DNA from: Homoserinibacter gongjuensis
GTDB lineage: Bacteria > Actinomycetota > Actinomycetes > Actinomycetales > Microbacteriaceae
DNA length: 64,000 nucleotides
Direction of reading: 5' to 3'
NCBI RefSeq assembly: GCF_030161875.1
Contig: NZ_BSVA01000001.1
Location: 2,356,001-2,420,000 of the forward strand
Part shown: piece after piece, positions 61,407-64,000 of the stretch
Position numbering within the stretch: the first letter of the stretch is position 1
Layout: the number at the start of each line of letters is the position of its first letter
Made by a program: the position numbers and the translations under genes
The notes under the pieces: generated by a model
Told to the model about the DNA's origin: nothing
Seen by the model: the letters and a program-made list of their open reading frames with translations, nothing else
Databases searched by the model: none

Positions 61407-62357
61407 GTGCCCCGCGCCCTTCCCCTCCTGACCGTCGCCGCCCTCGCGGTCGCCCTCGTGGGCTGCTCGAGCGCCCAACCCGACACGAACAGCACGCCAG
61501 ACGGTGCGTCCGACGCGTGTGTCGGCGGCGGCGCCGCCTCGGATGCGGTCACGGTCACCGGCGACTTCGGAACCGCGCCGACCGTGTCGTTCGATGCGCC
61601 GATGACGGTCGACGCGACGCAGCGCACCGTCGCGATCGAGGGCACGGGCGACGCGATCACCCGCGGCGCCACCGCGAGCCTGCAGTTCACGCTCTACAAC
61701 GGCACCACGGGCGATGTGCTCACCCAGACCGACTACACGAGCGACGCCGAGACGATCGCGGTCGACGGCCTGCTTCCCGGCCTGGAGTCGACCCTCATCT
61801 GCTCGACCGTGGGCTCGCGCGTGGTGGGCGTCGTGCCTCCGGCCGAGGGCTTCGGCGATGCGGGAAGCCAGCAGCTCGGCGTGGAGGGCGGACAGGCGCT
61901 CGTCTTCGTGCTCGACGTGATCGACATCATCCCCTCGGCCGCCGATGCGATGACCGAATGGACCACCGACGTCCCGAAGGTCGTGCGCGCCGACGACGGC
62001 ACGCCGACCATCACCCTGCCCGAGACCGACCCGCCCGCCGACCTCATGCTCACCGTGCTCACCGAGGGTGACGGAGCGGTCGTGGGCGACGGCGACAGCG
62101 TCACCGTCGACTACCTCGGCATGAGCTGGGACACGGGCGAGGTGTTCGACGAGAGCTTCAGTAAGTCGCCCGCGACCTTCGCGACGACCGGCGTCGTGCC
62201 GGGCTTCGGGGCGGCGCTCGTCGGGCAGAAGGTCGGCTCGACCGTGCTCGTGACGATTCCCCCGATCTACGCCTACGGCACCGACCCGAACGCCGCGCAA
62301 CTCGGCGGGCAGACCCTCGTGTTCCTCATCGACATCAAGGACTCCGCGGCGAGCTGA
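61407..62357 (+). CDS. Tandem FKBP-type peptidyl-prolyl isomerase lipoprotein
   Basis: 316 residues. Signal peptide with lipobox ALVGCSS. The N-terminal half (about 85-190) is an FKBP-like fold with weakened active-site residues. The C-terminal half (about 225-316) is a canonical FKBP domain (VTVDYLGMSWDTGEVFDESF, VPGFGAALVGQKVGSTV, IPPIYAYG). It should assist folding of exported proteins. GTG 61407 has gaggag 6 nt upstream. Intact. Confidence 0.9.
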   Translation: MPRALPLLTVAALAVALVGCSSAQPDTNSTPDGASDACVGGGAASDAVTVTGDFGTAPTVSFDAPMTVDATQRTVAIEGTGDAITRGATASLQFTLYNGTTGDVLTQTDYTSDAETIAVDGLLPGLESTLICSTVGSRVVGVVPPAEGFGDAGSQQLGVEGGQALVFVLDVIDIIPSAADAMTEWTTDVPKVVRADDGTPTITLPETDPPADLMLTVLTEGDGAVVGDGDSVTVDYLGMSWDTGEVFDESFSKSPATFATTGVVPGFGAALVGQKVGSTVLVTIPPIYAYGTDPNAAQLGGQTLVFLIDIKDSAAS

Positions 62358-62386
62358 TGTCGCCCGGCCCGGGCCGCACGCCTCGC

Positions 62387-62392
62387 TAGGCT
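62387..62392 (+). promoter_or_regulatory. Putative -10 (taggct) for dxr
   Basis: TANNNT hexamer 6 nt before the dxr ATG at 62399. Confidence 0.45.
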
Positions 62393-62398
62393 CGGCCC

Positions 62399-63493
62399 AT
62401 GAGCCGTCGCCGCGTTCTCGTCCTCGGATCCACCGGATCCATCGGTACCCAGGCTCTCGAGGTGATCGCTGCGAATCCGCAGCGCTTCGAACTCGTGGGG
62501 CTCACCGCGGGCAGGAACGCGGATGCCCTCGCCCGGCAGGCGAGCGAGACCGGGGTCACGCGCACGGCCCTCGGCATCGACGAGACCGTCGCCCTGATCC
62601 GCGAGGGGATCGCGGATGTGGTGCTCAACGGCATCTCGGGCTCGGTGGGCCTCGCAGCCACCCTCGCGGCCCTCGAGAGCGGCGCGACGCTCGCGCTCGC
62701 CAACAAGGAGAGCCTGATCGTCGGCGGCGAGCTCGTACTCGCCGCGGCGGCGCCGGGGCAGATCGTGCCCGTCGACTCCGAGCACTCCGCGCTCGCGCAG
62801 GCGCTCCGGTCCGGGCGGCACGGCGAGGTGCGTCGACTCGTCGTCACCGCATCCGGCGGGCCGTTCCGCGGGCGCACGCGCGAGCAGCTGGCCGAGGTGC
62901 AGCCTGCCGAGGCGCTCGCCCATCCCACCTGGGACATGGGCCGCGTCGTCACGACGAACTCCGCGACCCTCGTCAACAAGGGCCTCGAGGTGATCGAGGC
63001 GCACCTGCTGTTCGGCATCCCCTACGACCGCATCGAGGTCGTGGTGCACCCGCAGTCGATCGTGCACTCGATGGTCGAGTTCGTCGACGGCTCGACGATC
63101 GCGCAGGCCTCGCCGCCCGACATGCGCCTGCCGATCTCGCTCGGCCTCGATTGGCCGCACCGTGTGCCGGGAGTCGGGGTCCCGCTCGACTGGACGCGCG
63201 CGCAGCAGTGGACCTTCGAACCCCTGGATGACGCGACCTTCCCTGCCGTCGCGCTCGCGCGGCGCGTCGGAGAGCTCGGCGGCACCTTCCCTGCCGTCTA
63301 CAACGCGGCGAACGAACAGGCCGTCGAGGCATTCCATGCCCACCGGGTGCCGTTCCTCGGCATCGTCGAGACCGTTCGGCGGGTCGTCGACGCCCACGAG
63401 CCCGGGCCTGCCACTCTCGAGGGAGTGCTCGCCGCCGAGTCATGGGCTCGCGACGAGGCCGATCGCCTGCTGGCAGGAGGGGTCAACGGATGA
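62399..63493 (+). CDS. dxr: 1-deoxy-D-xylulose-5-phosphate reductoisomerase
   Basis: Second step of the MEP isoprenoid pathway, NADPH-dependent. [11 protein letters not shown] at the N-terminus, [11 protein letters not shown], metal and substrate residues [25 protein letters not shown] and [12 protein letters not shown]. 364 residues, slightly short of the 390-400 typical, mostly in the C-terminal domain. Intact. Its TGA overlaps the next ATG. Confidence 0.96.
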   Translation: MSRRRVLVLGSTGSIGTQALEVIAANPQRFELVGLTAGRNADALARQASETGVTRTALGIDETVALIREGIADVVLNGISGSVGLAATLAALESGATLALANKESLIVGGELVLAAAAPGQIVPVDSEHSALAQALRSGRHGEVRRLVVTASGGPFRGRTREQLAEVQPAEALAHPTWDMGRVVTTNSATLVNKGLEVIEAHLLFGIPYDRIEVVVHPQSIVHSMVEFVDGSTIAQASPPDMRLPISLGLDWPHRVPGVGVPLDWTRAQQWTFEPLDDATFPAVALARRVGELGGTFPAVYNAANEQAVEAFHAHRVPFLGIVETVRRVVDAHEPGPATLEGVLAAESWARDEADRLLAGGVNG

Positions 63494-64000
63494 CGAAACG
63501 CCTGACCGCCGGAGTCGCGGCGTCCGCGATGCTCGCCGCGTGCCTCACGGCGCTCGGCCTCGCGACACCCGCCGCAGCGTGTGCGTGCGGTGCACCGACC
63601 CCGCCCGGCGGCACGGTCGTCTCGGTCGGCGAGGAGCATGCGCTCGTGACCTTCGACGGCACGAACGAACGCATCGACATGGTGCTCGACATGCTCGCCG
63701 ACGGCGCCGACACAGGTCTCGTGGTGCCCACTCCCACGCCCGCGACGGTGAGTCTCGGCGAATCGTCGATCTTCGACGCCCTCGACGAGCAGACGGCACC
63801 GATCGTGGAGACGGTCGAGGACTGGTGGGGTTCGCCGGGCGACGGCTCGGCCGCCGGCGGCGCTCCGGAGGTGCTCTCGGAGGTGGATCTCGGGCCGATC
63901 CAGGCGGTGACGCTCGCCGCATCCGATGCCGCGGGCCTGCAGACCTGGCTCACCTCGAACGGCTACGCCATCGACCCAGTCGTGCAGACCCTGTTCGCGG
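63490..64000 (+). CDS. DUF2330-like secreted protein (partial, 3' end off window)
   Basis: 170 codons visible. Signal peptide with [12 protein letters not shown] at the cleavage site (Cys-rich mature N-terminus), then [20 protein letters not shown] and [15 protein letters not shown], features of DUF2330 proteins that are often exported and membrane-anchored by a C-terminal helix. The function is unknown. ATG overlaps the dxr stop. The remainder lies outside the window. Confidence 0.75.
   Translation, partial: MTKRLTAGVAASAMLAACLTALGLATPAAACACGAPTPPGGTVVSVGEEHALVTFDGTNERIDMVLDMLADGADTGLVVPTPTPATVSLGESSIFDALDEQTAPIVETVEDWWGSPGDGSAAGGAPEVLSEVDLGPIQAVTLAASDAAGLQTWLTSNGYAIDPVVQTLFA

Overview
The window is about 70% GC, uses GTG/TTG as well as ATG starts, and carries the gene order lysA-hom-thrC-thrB-rho-prfA-prmC-tsaC-wecA-atpIBEFHAGDC. 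With actinobacterial families (LmeA-like DUF2993, PknB-type kinase, FHA, zinc-ribbon FHA, EccC/FtsK-like ATPase) this points to the Actinobacteria, most likely the Microbacteriaceae. No mobile element, integrase, CRISPR array, rRNA or origin was seen. One tRNA (Arg-CCG) is present.

Layout: 1-1143 holds a partial glycerate kinase, tRNA-Arg and a lipoprotein gene. 1211-12743 is a housekeeping run (argS, LmeA-like protein, aspartate-family amino acid genes, rho, prfA, prmC). 12745-15416 holds a HAD hydrolase, tsaC and wecA. 15413-22821 is the F1Fo ATP synthase operon, closed by a hairpin. 22877-26920 is a mixed block (P-loop kinase, yaaA, tag/ogt alkylation repair, aldo/keto reductase, TspO). 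26995-31799 is a putrescine/GABA catabolic group with an Lrp regulator. 32007-49112 is one long collinear run: FHA, PP2C phosphatase, Ser/Thr kinase, giant Ig/FN3 surface protein, MoxR, DUF58, transglutaminase-like protein, zinc-ribbon FHA and an FtsK/EccC-like ATPase. 49070-61265 holds alanine dehydrogenase, a polyamine-type ABC transporter, four further amino-group genes (class III aminotransferases, asparaginase), an OsmC protein and an anchored HExxH protein. The right end has a tandem-FKBP lipoprotein, dxr and a partial DUF2330 protein.

The 32007-49112 locus is the best candidate for an undescribed system. It has a complete Thr-phosphorylation circuit (kinase, phosphatase, two FHA readers) translationally coupled to an envelope module (a roughly 1985-residue anchored Ig/FN3 protein, MoxR-DUF58-TgpA) and a membrane FtsK-type motor. 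The transglutaminase-like domain appears to have lost its catalytic Cys and His. Canonical type VII secretion partners are not in the window.

A caution applies to the whole window. Twenty-six genes, most of them housekeeping, are split by 38 apparent frameshifts. Every one is repaired by adding a single base, nearly always in a G or C run. After repair every such gene has a length divisible by three and continuous family similarity. I therefore annotate them as full-length CDSs with sequence errors, not as pseudogenes. A second window-wide pattern is a TANNNT hexamer ending 5-9 nt before the start codon of a dozen first-in-operon genes, which suggests leaderless transcripts.
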